A DNA stretch of 64,000 nucleotides, from contig NC_134545.1 of NCBI RefSeq assembly GCF_050624435.1, forward strand, positions 85,712,063-85,776,062, in the 5' to 3' direction. Below are positions 40,645-52,050 of this stretch, in pieces. Position numbers and translations under genes: made by a program. The notes beneath the pieces were generated by a model. The model searched no databases. It was given only the letters and a program-made list of their open reading frames with translations, and had not been told where the DNA came from. The stretch comes from Tenrec ecaudatus (taxonomy: Eukaryota > Chordata > Mammalia > Afrosoricida > Tenrecidae). Position 1 is the first letter of the stretch; every line of letters starts with the position of its first letter.

Positions 40645-40840
40645 ACACACTGGGTTCAGCTCTTAGCTCTGCTGCACACTCAGCTCACGGATCTGAACCT
40701 CAGCTCCCTCATCTCAAAAGTGAAGTTAGTAAGCCTCCAGCAGACTTTAGTGAGGCGGAAACAAGCTCGCATCTGGACGCTGTGTGCCACACTGCCTGGC
40801 ACATGATAACCCTTTGCTAAGTGCTAGCTAGTCTTGCTGC
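40645..40840 (+). repeat. MIR SINE
   Basis: It contains ACTGGGTTCAGCTCTTAGC, GAACCTCAGCTCCCTCATC and ACACTGCCTGGCACATGATA in MIR order. Confidence 0.7.
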
Positions 40841-40899
40841 AAGTCCCTGCTGGTATAAGTGGTCAACACACTCTTGGCTGGTAACCCAAAGGGTAGACC

Positions 40900-41506
40900 A
40901 AAGCGGTTCTCAACCTGTGGGTTGAGACCCCTTAGGGGGTCGAACGACCTTTTCACTGGGGTCGCCTGATTCATAACAGTAGCAAAATGACAGTGATGAA
41001 GTAGCAATGAACAAAAATAATTTTTTTAAAACATTTTATTAGGGGCTCATACAACTCTTATCACAATCCATACATATACATACATCAATTGTATAAAGCA
41101 TACCCGTACATTCTTTGCCCTAATCATTTTCAAAGCATTTGCTCTACACTTAAGCCCTTGCATCAGGTCCTCTTTTTTTCCCTCCCTCCCCGCTCCCCTC
41201 TCCCTCATGAGCCCTTGATAATTTATGGATTATTATTTTGTCATATCTTGCCCTATCCGACGTCTCCCTTCACCCCCTTTTCTGTTGTCTGTCCCCCAGG
41301 GAGGAGGTCACATGTAGATCCTTGTAATCGGTACCTCCTTTCCAACCCACTCACCCTCTACTCTCCCAGTATCACCATTCACACCCCTGGTCCTGAAGGT
41401 ATTATCCACCCTGGATTCCCTGTGCCTCCAGCTTATGGTTGGGGGTCACCACCACATGAGGAACTGTATGAAAGGGCTGCGGCATGAGGAAGGTTGAGAA
41501 CCACTG
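40900..41506 (+). mobile_element. SPIN-like hAT transposon, copy 4, split by a LINE end
   Basis: The left part, 40900-41022 (GCGGTTCTCAACCTGTGGG, GGTCGAACGACCTTTTCAC), and the right part, 41433-41506 (TTATGGTTGGGGGTCACC, GGTTGAGAACCACTG), form one SPIN. The 0.4-kb LINE end separates them. The flanks GGTAGACC (40892-40899) and GGTAGAGG (41507-41514) fit an 8-bp target duplication at 6 of 8. Confidence 0.88.
41023..41432 (-). repeat. LINE-like 3' end inserted in SPIN
   Basis: Antisense: ACATTTTATTAGGGGCTCAT, CTTATCACAATCCATAC, then ATAATTTATGGATTATTA, CTCCCTTCACCCCCTTTTC and CTGGATTCCCTGTG. It is the same family as the sense copy at 11030. Confidence 0.75.
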
Positions 41507-42246
41507 GGTAGAGGGTGGCATCCACCTAGAAGAAACACCTGACTCTCCACTCCTGAGGATCAGCTGTGAGAGACCCCAGGGAGCCCAGTTTGACTTGGGC
41601 ACCCATGGAGTCACCAGGACTCAAACTCCACTGGTTTGGGATGTTTACTGTTGTTGGTATAATTACTACGTGTTGGAGCTGACCCTTCAGCTCCATCTAG
41701 TTCAAGGATCATAAGCTCAAAGGAGACAGTGACATCCTGGAATCTTTGGGATCCCTCAGGGAAGTCAGAGCAGATCAGCACTGTGGAGAACCAGAGTGGG
41801 CCTCGAGCGCCTTCTCTGCCATAACGTCAGTGCTGACTCGTGACAGAAAACATCATCTTTCTCCTACTGGTGGCCCCAGCTGTGGGCCTTGTCTGCCTAG
41901 TGCAGAACCCATGCCCCCGCCGGGGCTCCTTACCCTTCAGAGAGCAGCCAGCTCTCCTCTCCAGTTGTCCCTGGGCAGGCCAGGGGATCTTACTCCCAAG
42001 ACTGCCTGAAGGAAGTACCACAAACGGAGAGGCGGAAACAATAGAAATCCCCTTTTCTCACAGTTCTGGAGGCTACACATCTGGGATTGGGAGGTGTTGG
42101 AAGGTTTGCTTCCTCCCAAGACTATAGGAGGCTCCTTCCTTGCTTCTTCCAGTCCGATGGTCCCAGCCATTCCTTGGCTTTTAGTACCATCATGACAGCC
42201 TCTCTCCTGGTCTTCACAAGGCTGTTTCCCTCGGTGTCTGTGTCCC

Positions 42247-43133
42247 TTCTATTTAAAATTGTATTTTATTTTATTGGGGCCTCTTATCACAATCCATATG
42301 TCCATTTTGTCAAACTCATCTATACATATGTTGTCATCATCTTTTTAAAAACATTTCTTTCGATGTGCTTTATACAATTGATGTATGTATATGTATGAAC
42401 TGTGATAAGAATTGTATGAGCCCCAATAAATTGTTAAAAAAAAAACAAAAAAAACCCCACAAAAAACATTTTTTTCTACTGAGCCCCTGGCATCAGCTCC
42501 TCATCTCCCCCAGTCCCTCACCATCCCTCCCTTCCCTATGCCACCTTGATAATTTATATTAAAAAAATTTCATGTCTTACATTGTCTGCTGTCTCTTTTC
42601 ACCCACTTTTCTGCTGTCTGTCCCCCTGGGATGGGGGTCGATCATTGTGATCGTTTTCCCCTTACTCTATCCCACCCCACCCTTAAACTCCTAGTATCCC
42701 TGCTTCCCTTAATGGTCCTGAGAGGTTTGTCTGTTCTGGATTCCCTGTGTTTCGAGCTCTTATCTGTACCAGTGTACATGTTCTGGTCTAGTCACATTGG
42801 TTAAGATAGAATTGGGGTCATGGTAGTGGGGTGGGGGAAGCATTAAAGAACTAGAGGAAGGTTGTGGGTTTCATCGGTGCTATGCTGCACATTGACTGGC
42901 TTGCCTCTTCCTTGTGGCTATTTTGACTGGGGTGTCCAATTGACTACTGATGGGCTTTGGGTCTCCACTCTGTCCTCCCCTCCATTCACATAGATATGAT
43001 TTTTTGTTTTGGATCTTTGATGCCTGATGCCTAATCCCATGGACATCTCCTGATCATATAGGCTGCTGTGCTTCTTCCTTGTGGGCTTTGTTGCTTCTCA
43101 GCTAGATGGCCTAGTTCCTTCTTTTCTTATAAG
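42247..43133 (-). repeat. Longer LINE-like 3' end, antisense, inside the MLT1 LTR
   Basis: It begins TTTTATTTTATTGGGGCCTC, CTTATCACAATCCATATG, and goes on beyond 42462 with CTACTGAGCCCCTGGCATC, CCACTTTTCTGCTGTCTGTC, GGTTGTGGGTTTCATCGGTG. It extends further 5' than other copies here. It is itself split by a short sense copy at 42361-42461. Confidence 0.65.
42361..42461 (+). repeat. Short sense LINE-like 3' end nested in the antisense copy
   Basis: GCTTTATACAATTGATGTAT, GTGATAAGAATTGTATGAGC, CCCCAATAAATTG and an A-rich tail. It is bounded by AAAAACATTTCTTT (42347-42360) and AAAAACATTTTTTT (42462-42475), a 14-bp target duplication with one mismatch. Confidence 0.75.
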
Positions 43134-43319
43134 AGCATTGGTTTTATTGGATTAAAGACCCACCCTACTCTGCTAAGACCTCAACTTAATTAATGATGTC
43201 TACAAGGACTCTATTTTCAAATCAAGTTCTTACCTTCTGAGGTTCTGGGAAGACCCTCACATTCTGAGGCTCTGGGAAGGACATGAATTTTGGGGAATAC
43301 TATCCAACTTCATGCATCC

Positions 43320-44640
43320 AGACTCCAATTCCCCTCCTCCCCCAAGGTCTGCCAGCACGGACCACTCAGAAACGGACTCTGATTTAGCTCACCTCCCACC
43401 TCCCCATCTCCTCACTAGGAACAGCTGTGGGGTCTCCCTCACGACCTCTCTGACAATTTGGGCCAAAACAACTTCTGTATTTTTACAGAAAATATTTCAG
43501 GGCTTGAATATTGGCAATTAAATGAAACAAATATAAAGCATTGTGCCAAATACAACATGTCTGTAGGCTGAATTCCATCCTCAAGTCTCAGAAGAAACTG
43601 AGGTTCAGATGGGTCACGGCTGTTGGCAGAGCTGAAGCTGGAGGCGTTGAGGCTAATTCAAAACAAGAACATCTCCTAGGAGGCCCGTTAGGAAGGACCG
43701 TGGGGGCATCGAGACGGGCTGCAGACAGCGCCCAGTGCCTGGGCCAGGGTTAGCCCTCAACAGTTCCAGAGACACCTCTCTTGTGGGAAACGCAGGATCT
43801 CGGGGTGTGGTAGAGTGCGGTGTGACAGCAAGCCAGCAGACTGGTCCCAGAACCCAGGAGGCCGCAGCCCCTGAGGGACAGTGCCTTCCTTCAGCACACT
43901 TCTTGAGTAGGGGGGCCTCGTCTCAACCAATGCCCCCCCCTGTGGATTTCCCCAAGCCCCCATCAGGGGACAAAAGCAACGGGAGGTTTGCTGGCCCTCA
44001 GTTTTGTTCTCTCTCTTCCTTTACTTCTTTGCCTTGAAGGAACTAGCAGAAGAGGTGCAAGGGCATCTAGGGCTTGGTGGCTCAAGTCCATCAACCTGAC
44101 AAGGTTTTTTAACATTGGGACATGCTTAAAGGTGCATGCTGGGCCTTGTTTGCTCCGTCTAGCCCATCACTTGTGCTGGTATTGAGCTGCCCGCATTGAA
44201 CAGAGAAGTGGGCATTACACTCATCATACTCGGATGCACGACTAGAGCTCAGGTTGCCTCGTGTGATTTGGGTCCCTAAAAACAAAGTAGCTCATGGCCA
44301 ACTTTCCTCTTTATCTCCCATCGGCCTCAGAGGAAGCATTTCAGTTTCTTCCTCGGGGTTCTGAGCCTACATTTACCAAGTTCTCTGGTTTCAGGAAACA
44401 GGGGAGTTATGAATGTTAACCTGGCATCCAGCTCCCTAGCAAGCTAACGCTCTTGCTGTGTCTTCACCAGTGACTAGTGACCAGTGTCTTCACCACAGTG
44501 ACAAGCACCCACCAACATTTGCAGCCTCGCAGGTTTCTGGGGAAATTACTAGGGGTTACCATCTGACAGAGACTTGTATAACTTTGTAACTCACACTGCC
44601 TACTGGACTACACTTGAGACACATGGTCATTCCTTAAAAA
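43320..44640. other. Intergenic sequence without recognised gene
   Basis: No exon-like open frame or repeat I can name. The short open frames present have no recognisable product. Confidence 0.4.
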
Positions 44641-44641
44641 T

Positions 44642-44922
44642 ATTACAGGTTCGGTTCCAGACCACCACAGTAAAACAAATATGGGGTAAAGCGAGTCACA
44701 TGAAAGGTGTGGTTTCTCAATGCATATAAAAGTTATGACCACACCCTACACACTAATAAGTGTACAACAGCATTATTTGTGAGGATTATTGAAATGTGAC
44801 ATAGGGACAAGAGGGCACAGGCTGATGGGAAAATGGCACCAAGAGACTTGCTTAAAGTAGGGTGCCGGAAGCCTTGCCTTTGTTAAAGCAACAACAACAA
44901 AACCTACACTGTGTGGAGTGTG
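44642..44922. mobile_element. Tigger-like (TcMar) DNA transposon remnant
   Basis: One side reads AGGTTCGGTTCCAGACCACC, AAAGCGAGTCACATGAAAGG, GCATATAAAAGTTATG. The other reads GAAATGTGACATAGGGACA, AAAATGGCACCAAGAGACTT. These are the two ends of a Tigger1-type element with the transposase part missing between them near 44778, so a non-autonomous internal-deletion form. Confidence 0.65.
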
Positions 44923-45079
44923 AGAAAGCAAAGCACACAAGGTGGGCCTGTTTGTCTCTCACACAGTTGTATCAAAATCTCTATTACCTCCAAAAGCTTT
45001 TCTCTGATTTCAGCATGCGTTCCACTACTGAAAACATATGGTAACAACAAAAAATTCAAAACTGAAAATGGCTCAGCTA

Positions 45080-45535
45080 TGTGTTAGGCTGGGTGGACTA
45101 GAGAAACAAATCCAGAGACACTCATATATAGGTATAAGAAAGAGCTTTATATCAAGAACAATTATGCATTGATAGAACATCCCAGCCCAGTCCAACTCAA
45201 GTCCATAAGTCTGATATTACTCCATAATCCCCTCTTCAGGCTCATGCAGCCACATGCTATGGTGTAAAATCCAGGAAGATCACACGCCGGTGGTGAAAAG
45301 TCTTGTGGATCCAGTGGTGGTAGAAGCATCACAGGGCTGGTGCAGGTCTCAGCGTGACTCTCAACATGAAGGTGAAGGCAGAGAGAGTGCGGCATACCAC
45401 TAGGGAGAAAGAGGAAGTTCCCAGAATTCTCATGAAAATTCCACGCCCACAAGGCAGCATCATCAGGCTGTGACCTGACTGACAGGCTAGACTCCACTTC
45501 TAAGCTTATTTATTAAGTTGACATGAAATATCACA
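45080..45535 (+). mobile_element. Fossil LTR-like repeat, copy 1 of 3
   Basis: About 455 bp with TG...CA ends: starts TGTGTTAGGCTGGGTGGAC and ends ATATCACA. It shares GACTAGAGAAACAAATCC, CAGCCCAGTCCA, CCATAAGTCTGATATTA and TGACAGGCTAGACTCC with the copies at 49984 and 52776. It looks like a solo LTR of an endogenous retrovirus-type family; the family name and age are not certain. No internal region is seen. Confidence 0.55.
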
Positions 45536-45679
45536 GGTCATGAAAGATTAAGAGCAAAGATTAAAACTAGGATGTGGGAAAAAAAGAAAATGGGATGTGA
45601 ACGAGGATATTGTCACAAACAAGTGTGGTTTGGGGGTCCAAACTCTCTTCATGGTTCACAAGTCTTTTAAATTATTTTA

Positions 45680-45835
45680 TTTTTTTCTTTAAATTAAAAA
45701 GATCATTTTATTGGGGGCTGGTACAACTCTTATCACAATCCATCCATCCATTGTGTCGAGCATATTTGTACATTTGCTTCCATCATCATTCTCAAAACGT
45801 TGGCTTCCTACCTGACAAAGTCCTGATGAGACTCT
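45680..45835 (-). repeat. LINE-like 3' end, antisense
   Basis: AAAGATCATTTTATTGGGGG, CTTATCACAATCCATCCA, GTGTCGAGCATATTTGTAC and CATCATCATTCTCAAAACG. Short, 5'-truncated copy. Confidence 0.75.
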
Positions 45836-45916
45836 GAGGACACACAATGACCTCCCTGTACAGGTGGTGTCTTAGTTTTGGTTCCCCCCAAAGGAGATCT
45901 TAAAACAAGGATTTGG

Positions 45917-46116
45917 ATAAAACCAAACTCACTTGTCATCGAATCAATTCCGACGCATAGTGACCCTATAGGACAAGGTAGTACTGCCCCCTGTGGGTTT
46001 CCAAAGCTAGAACTCTAAGGGAATAGAAAATCTTATCTTTCTCCTGTGGATGGTGGTTTTGAACCATTGACCTTACAATTAGCAGCTCAATGTGTAACTG
46101 CTATGCCACCAAGCAA
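45917..46116 (-). repeat. AfroSINE, antisense, nearly full
   Basis: AAAACCAAACTCACTTGTCA, CGAATCAATTCCGACGCAT, AGTGACCCTATAGGACAAGG, GGTGGTTTTGAACCATTGAC, GTAACTGCTATGCCACC. Complement of tail, body and tRNA-like head, well kept. Confidence 0.9.
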
Positions 46117-46900
46117 AGCACTGTATTTGAGATCATATCCCAGAAAACACAGTAAGGGAGGAGGGAAATGACAGGGGAGAGGGAGGGAAGCCGGTAGAGA
46201 GTGCATTCATGTGTAGGTCTCCACTGAGGGCCACTGGACTCAGTCATACCACCCGCGTTCCCCTGCAAGGCTGTATAGACTACACCTCCGATGTATCCCA
46301 CTGAAAGGAAAGGATGCAGAGGTCTTCACCTCTCTTCCAGTGAGGCTCCCCACTGAGCTGTTAACTCCACAACATTTCCAGCGGGCGGGCGCTGAGTGCC
46401 AGCAGAGCTCACTCATCCGACAGAGACCTATGAGAAGAAACAGGAACTGTCTAGAGGTAACCTTCGGGGTATGCCAAGGACAAAGGGATGGGGGTCACAA
46501 GAGCATCTGCCACAGGAGGGGACTAAGGGTCTGGGTCCATCTGTTTGAATATATTGATGTGACATTCAGAAGAGAGACTTGGGCCAGAGATAGAAGTCTG
46601 GGACTTTCCAAGGCATCCGATGATGACGGAAGGGATGTGGGATCACCGGAGAGGTGTTGGTATTGGGCTCACCTACTGAATACTGTTTGTCTGGTAAAAG
46701 GGGGCTGGGAGGGTGAAGAACAGCCATTGGATTCAACAACTCTTCTTCTGGTTTTGTCGGAGTTCAAAGTGGACTTCGACCGAAGACTCGGAGGCCTTCC
46801 TCCTGCCCACCGTTTGCAAGCAGGCAGATGCAAAGTGTGGCCTTGGATACTGAGCTGCAAAACTATCGTTCCTTCTCATCACTGACTTCTTATACTGTTG

Positions 46901-47092
46901 TTGTTTCCGGTCGGATCCATTCCGACTCCTAGGCACTCGGAGCAGAACTGCCCCATGGGGTTACCTGGCCTGTAAATGTTTATGGGAACAGCCTGCCAGT
47001 CCGTGTCTCCCGTGCAGTGGCTGGTCGGTGTGAAGCATCAACTTTGAGGTTAGTGGCCAAGCGCTTCACCACGGCAACAGCGGGGCTCCCAT
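46901..47092 (-). repeat. AfroSINE, antisense
   Basis: GTCGGATCCATTCCGACTCC, GCAGAACTGCCCCATGGGGT, CTGGCCTGTAAATGTTTATG, GCGCTTCACCACGGCAAC. Complement of tail, body and head. Confidence 0.8.
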
Positions 47093-47277
47093 CTTTGAAC
47101 AGTAACCATGTAAAAAGCAACTTGGAGGTTAAAGTACACTTTGTCCAATAGCACACCTCTTTCTTTGGTACCAATTTTAGTTTCATCTCCCACAAGACCC
47201 ATTTACTCACCACATAGTCATACCAATCTGTACATGTGATAAAATGTCATCTACACACATGTACATAAAAAGCTGGT

Positions 47278-47712
47278 GACATGACACAGGGATTCCAGGT
47301 CAGATAGCCCCTCAAGAACAGAAATGGGAGTAGCCATACCAGAAGGGTAGAAGGAAGGTAGGGAAATGAGGGGAGGAAGGGGAAGTGATAACAATGATTG
47401 ACACATAGCTCCACCCCCCACCCTCCCCCCCACCCCATACCACCACCACCACCCAGGGATGAACAACAGAAACCGTGGGGGAAGGGAGCCAGTGGGCAGT
47501 GTAAGGTATGAAAATAATAATAATGTATCAAGGGGACACGAGGTGGGAGGGAAAAAGGAGGAGTTGATACCAAAGGCTCAAAAAGAAAGTAAATGTTTAA
47601 AAAGTAATGATGGCAACTTATGTACAAATATGCTTGATACAATTGATGTATGGATTGTGATAAGAGCTGTCAGACCCCCCAATAAAACGTTCTCTAAAAA
47701 TATAAAGTCAAA
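47278..47712 (+). repeat. LINE-like 3' end, sense
   Basis: From CACAGGGATTCCAGGTCAG through GATGAACAACAGAAACCGTG, GAGTTGATACCAAAGGC, CTTGATACAATTGATGTATG to CCCCAATAAAACGTTC and an A-rich tail. Same family as 11030-11318. Confidence 0.7.
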
Positions 47713-48271
47713 CAAGCCCCTTTTTAAAAAAAAGCTGGTGACATCTGAAGAAGGCCTCTAGTTCAGCTGTTCGTTCTGCAGCAGCGTCAACGTCCTGGCT
47801 TTGCCCCTTGTCCTGTGCTGCATGTGATCATTTGGGCAGGCTGGGGGAAGCATCCGTAGGAGTTCTTGACTTTTCGACTGGGTTTGATACTTCATTGCAA
47901 TGTCCACACAGAACTTACTGACAATAAGCATGCTTTAGGAAATTGATTAGGGATGTTAACAGGTTATCACCACCCAGAATCAGAAAACATTAGGGGATGA
48001 GGAATTGGTCATTGGTCCATAGTAACCCCCTCTCCTCAGCCAGCAGCCCTCTCTCTCTCTTCCTGGTTCTCAGCCTCTCAGCCACTTGGTTAGGCCAGGA
48101 AGCACCCCCCCACCCCCCAGCCACTCCACCTCACCATTGCCCAGTCTTTTCGCCTCTGCCTCTGGCCGTGGCCTGAGCCTCTGTTCCATGGTCTCCTGCT
48201 GTAGCTTCAGGCGCCTCTGGACTCAGCCTCCGCCACATTAGGCAGTGATCTCAGAGGAGATCTGCTGACAG

Positions 48272-48662
48272 CTTTTTTTTTTTTTTAAATCATTATATTG
48301 GAGGTTCATACAACTCGTATCACAATCCACACATCCATCCATTGTGTCAAGCACATTTGTACATTTGTTGCCATCATCATTCTCAAAACATTTGCTTTCT
48401 ACTTGAGCCCTTGGTATCAGCTCCTCAGTGTTTCCCCTTTCCCTCATGAACCCTTGATAATTTATAAATTATTATTTTGTCATATCTTACACTGCCTGAA
48501 ATCTCCCTTCACCCACTTTTCTGCTGTCCATCCCCCAGGGAGGAAGTTATATGTAGATCCTTATAATCAGTTCCCCCTTTTCTCCCCTACCTTCCCTCCA
48601 CCCTCCCGGTATCGCCACTCTCAGCACTGGTCCTGAAGGGATCATCCGTCTGGATTCCCTGT
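48272..48662 (-). repeat. LINE-like 3' end, antisense, well preserved
   Basis: A poly(T) run, then ATTATATTGGAGGTTCATAC, CCATCCATTGTGTCAAGCAC, GATAATTTATAAATTATTA, CACCCACTTTTCTGCTGTCC, ending TCTGGATTCCCTGTG. This is the best copy of the common 3' block. Confidence 0.75.
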
Positions 48663-48832
48663 GAAACACCTCATTCTTATACCTACGGATCTCTTCTCTG
48701 AGTGCTTCACAGGACCCTATTTACAGGGTCCCACACTATCATTGGGTGGGAGTTACAAAGACACACATAGAAGAGCCACTCCAGGAAGTTTCACTGCCCC
48801 ACAGGTGCTTGTCTGGCAATGATCCATGGAGC

Positions 48833-48938
48833 GCGATCTCCATTCCTGTAGAGCTACATCTCAGAAACTCACAGGGGCCGGTCTTCCCTGTCCTAGAGGC
48901 CCCTAATTGACTCGATGGCAGTGAGTTTGATTTTTATA
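48833..48938 (+). repeat. AfroSINE 3' part
   Basis: ATCTCAGAAACTCACAGGGG then TTGACTCGATGGCAGTGAG and TTTGATTTT. The head is missing. Confidence 0.75.
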
Positions 48939-48939
48939 T

Positions 48940-49980
48940 CTAGTTCATATATTTCCATCCTTATATGTTATACTTCCAAACATAATACAGTTAAAAACGT
49001 AAAGAGAATGAAAAATTGTAGGCAGAGTCTGAACGACTTTCACATCTCTCCTAAGTCTATCACAAAATATTTGGCCAAACCATCCAGCAGATGATCTCTA
49101 CCTCAGAGGTGAAACCGGCGGGTAAGGAGGAGAGAGGTGCTTGCTGTCAGGACCAGGTTTTCCAGAGAGCGAGTCTCCTGGCTGGGGGAAGTTGCACTTT
49201 GTAACATAACTTGTAGCTGAAGACACCATGGCTCTCTTCCTACTTGGTGTCCCTACATTATAACTCATCTATAAAAACAGTGTTTCCTTTATTATAAAAA
49301 ATAATTGTTACAAAATAAAGAAAAGTGAGGATTATACATAACCATTTGCCTCATTCCAAATTCTCTTTGGGTGTTTATGGATGATACATATAAAAACACT
49401 TACATGGTTGTGATCAACCCATATATTCCTCGTTTTCACTTAACCTTGTTTTCCTGCACATATTTTTCACTTTGGCTCAGCCACCTATTTGTCACAGCAG
49501 GTAGCTATAAAATGTTCCATCTTAATGATCCTGGTTGAGCCTTCTTTTGGCTTAATGGAGCTTAATGGTCATAGGAGGAAGCACGGTTTTTCTACAGCCA
49601 TCTCTAACGGCCATTCTGGATCATTCATTTCATTTCTGCTTCATCCTCTAAGTTGCAACCTTACTATTGTTATCTGCTGGGTCAAACAAGGCTCATGATG
49701 AAGGTACAGGTTGGCGTGCACGTGTCCCCCCATGGGTATACCTGCAGATATACCTACCCATCTCATTATCTGACGTTTTACATTTATGATAGTAAAAAAA
49801 TCCTCAGTCTGTAACAGGACATATCTGGCAGTAATGAATGCTGAGGTGTGAGGCAAAAGTAAAAGTCACACTGGCTATCATGGTTTAGGTTATGTAAACC
49901 TGGCTGGACAATGATTCTCAGTGGTTAGGCAGTTCTCTCATGATGTAATTTGGCAGTTATATCATGATAAAATTTGCCAG
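48940..49980. other. Intergenic AT-rich sequence
   Basis: No gene is recognised. It may hold old LINE debris; nothing I can name with support. Confidence 0.35.
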
Positions 49981-49983
49981 TTT

Positions 49984-50481
49984 TACTAATCTGTGTAGAC
50001 TAGAGAAACAAACTCATAGACACTCATGTGTCTATGAAAGAGTTTTATAAAAATTTTTTTTAAAAAGAAAGAGCTTTATATAAAGAGTAATTGTACATTA
50101 AGAAAACATTCCAGCCCAGTCCAGATCAAGTCCATAAGTCTGATATTAGCCCAAATGTCCAGCAACAGTCTATAAATTCCTCTCCAGACTCATGCAACAC
50201 ATGCAATGACACCGAGAGCAGGAAAATCACAGGCCAGGGGGTGGAAGGTCTTGCAGACCCAGTGGCAGTGGAAACACCTCAGCATTGACAGGGGTCTCCA
50301 CGTGGCTCCTCCAGCTCCAGGCATAGTTCCATGTGTCCTGTCAGCAAGAATATCCTGCCTCCAGGCAGCTATTTATCTCCTGAGTGCCTCCAGCTGAGGT
50401 CATCAGGCTGCCACCTGATTGACAGGCTAAACTCCAACTCTTAATAGTCTCAAATTGACAAAAGATTATGTAACGACCACA
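49984..50481 (+). mobile_element. Fossil LTR-like repeat, copy 2 of 3
   Basis: About 500 bp, from CTGTGTAGACTAGAGAAAC to ATTATGTAACGACCACA. Shared blocks include CATTCCAGCCCAGTCCAG, CAGGCCAGGGGGTGGAAGG and CACCTGATTGACAGGC. LTR-like part only; it looks like a solo copy. Confidence 0.55.
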
Positions 50482-50766
50482 ACAGAGATGAAATCATCTG
50501 CCGTTTTTGCATAATACTGATTTTTGTATAATGACCTTTAGAAGCTACTCATCTTGACAAGTGGGAAGCGGGTGTTGCTCTACTAAGTCACCCAATCTTC
50601 ATCTTACAGGACCCATTTCATGGCGCACCATTCGGTGTCACTGTTATCTCATGGATGAGGAGCCGGAAAGGGAGAGTAGGATGACCTGTGAACCCTACGC
50701 TGTGCCTCACGGCGGAAAGCAAACTACATGCTCACCTCCTTCCTTCTTCAGTGCGAGAGTCTTCAG

Positions 50767-50962
50767 CAGCGGTCCTCAACCTGTGGGTCGTGACCCCTTT
50801 GGGAGTCGAATGACCCTTTCACAGGGGTGGCCCAATTCGGAACAGTAGCAAAATGACAGGTATGAAGTAGCAACGAAATTAATTCTACGGTTGGGGGTGG
50901 GGTCACTACAACATGAGAAAGTGTATTAAAGGTCACGGCATTAGGAAGGTTGAGAACCACTG
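50767..50962 (+). mobile_element. SPIN-like hAT transposon, copy 5
   Basis: The ends are CAGCGGTCCTCAACC and GGTTGAGAACCACTG, 196 bp. The inside is GGGTCGTGACCCCTTTGGG, GGAACAGTAGCAAAATG and AAAGGTCACGGCATTAGG. The flanks GTCTTCAG and TCTACAGG resemble each other with a 1-bp offset, so the target duplication is doubtful. Confidence 0.9.
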
Positions 50963-51480
50963 TCTACAGGAAAGGAAACCAAGAAGGAGAGAGAACTTTT
51001 GTGTTTCAACAATTGTGCCTTCGCGTTCTTCCTCTAGATGTAATCTCCCTTGGGTAGGTGCAAAGGGTGCTACTCCCTTCCGTCCTGGCACCTTGCAGTT
51101 CTCGCCTCATCTAGACTACCCACCGAGAATGCTTGTCCTCTGACCTATCAGAGCGTCAGAGTCCGCTCAAGGACACCCAACAAGTTTTGTTCGAACCCAC
51201 AATTCTCCCATCAAATCAAGGTGACATTTTCAAGGCATGGATCTGCACACGTCTTTTGTTATTATTTAGTTAATGGTAATGCCCAGAGGTGTGACTGAAT
51301 GTATTTGGAGACATGACTGAGATATATATCAGGTAAAGATCTGGGCACTTATTTAGCCTTTAATGTTTTTGTCTTATACAAGCAACTCCCCATTTTCAGG
51401 GTTTCTTTATTTTTACAATTATGTTTTCCTGGAACACAATCTCTACTTACTACAAGATGCTGCCTTGGAAAAGTCAATGC

Positions 51481-51677
51481 AGAGGGCAGTGTGGCACAGT
51501 GGTTAAGTGCTTGGCTGACAACTCAAAGAGCAGCCCTTTGAACCGACCCCCCACCCCGCTGCTCCGTGGGAGAAAGATGTGCCAGTCGGCTTCAGTAAGG
51601 ACCACAGCCTTGGAAACCCCGTGGTGCAGTTCTAGCCTATACGGTCCCTGTAAGTCAGAATAGACTTGAGGGTAGGT
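51481..51677 (+). repeat. AfroSINE, sense, with SPIN in its tail
   Basis: The head GTGGCACAGTGGTTAAGTGC and box-B-like CCCTTTGAACCGACC are followed by GGGAGAAAGATGTGCC and the tail GTCCCTGTAAGTCAGAATAG, ACTTGAGGGTAGGT. The tail is cut by SPIN copy 6. Confidence 0.88.
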
Positions 51678-52015
51678 CAGTGGTTCTCAACCTGTGGGTC
51701 GCGACCCTTTTGGGAGTCAAACGACCCTTTCACGGGGGTCGTCTGAGACCATTGGAAAAAATATATTTTGCAATAATAAATATTTTATAATATGGAATGA
51801 CATTGTTTTTGTGATTCATCACTATGCTTTAATTATGTTCAATGTGTAACAATGAAAATACATCCTGCATATCGGATATTTACATGACGATTCACCACAG
51901 TGACAAAATGACAGTTATGAGGTAGCAACGAAAATAGTTTTATGGCTGGGGGGTCACCACCACAAGAGGAACGGTAAGAAAGGGCATTAGGCATGAGGAA
52001 GGTGGAGAACCACTG
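51678..52015 (+). mobile_element. SPIN-like hAT transposon, copy 6, longer form
   Basis: 338 bp, against 160-197 bp for the other uninterrupted copies. The ends are CAGTGGTTCTCAACC and GGTGGAGAACCACTG. After GGGTCGTCTGAGACCATTGG it holds an extra AT-rich segment (TTTTGCAATAATAAAT, ACTATGCTTTAATTATG) before rejoining the usual 3' part (GACAAAATGACAGTTATGAG). The flanks GGGTAGGT (51670-51677) and GGCTAGGT (52016-52023) form an 8-bp duplication, 7 of 8. Confidence 0.92.
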
Positions 52016-52050
52016 GGCTAGGTCATCTTTTCTTACATGCAGCCATGTTC

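Larger units (their letters stand above)
42010..43312 (-). mobile_element. Fossil MLT1-type LTR (ERVL-MaLR), antisense, split
   Basis: Matches the complement of an MLT1-type LTR: AAGTACCACAAACGGAG, TCTCACAGTTCTGGAGGC, and past the insertion TTATAAGAGCATTGGTTTT, GACCCACCCTACTC and ATGAATTTTGGGGAATAC. It is broken and split by the LINE-like repeat at 42247-43133. The family is of eutherian age, so this is an old fossil. Only LTR sequence is seen, with no internal part. Confidence 0.7.
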
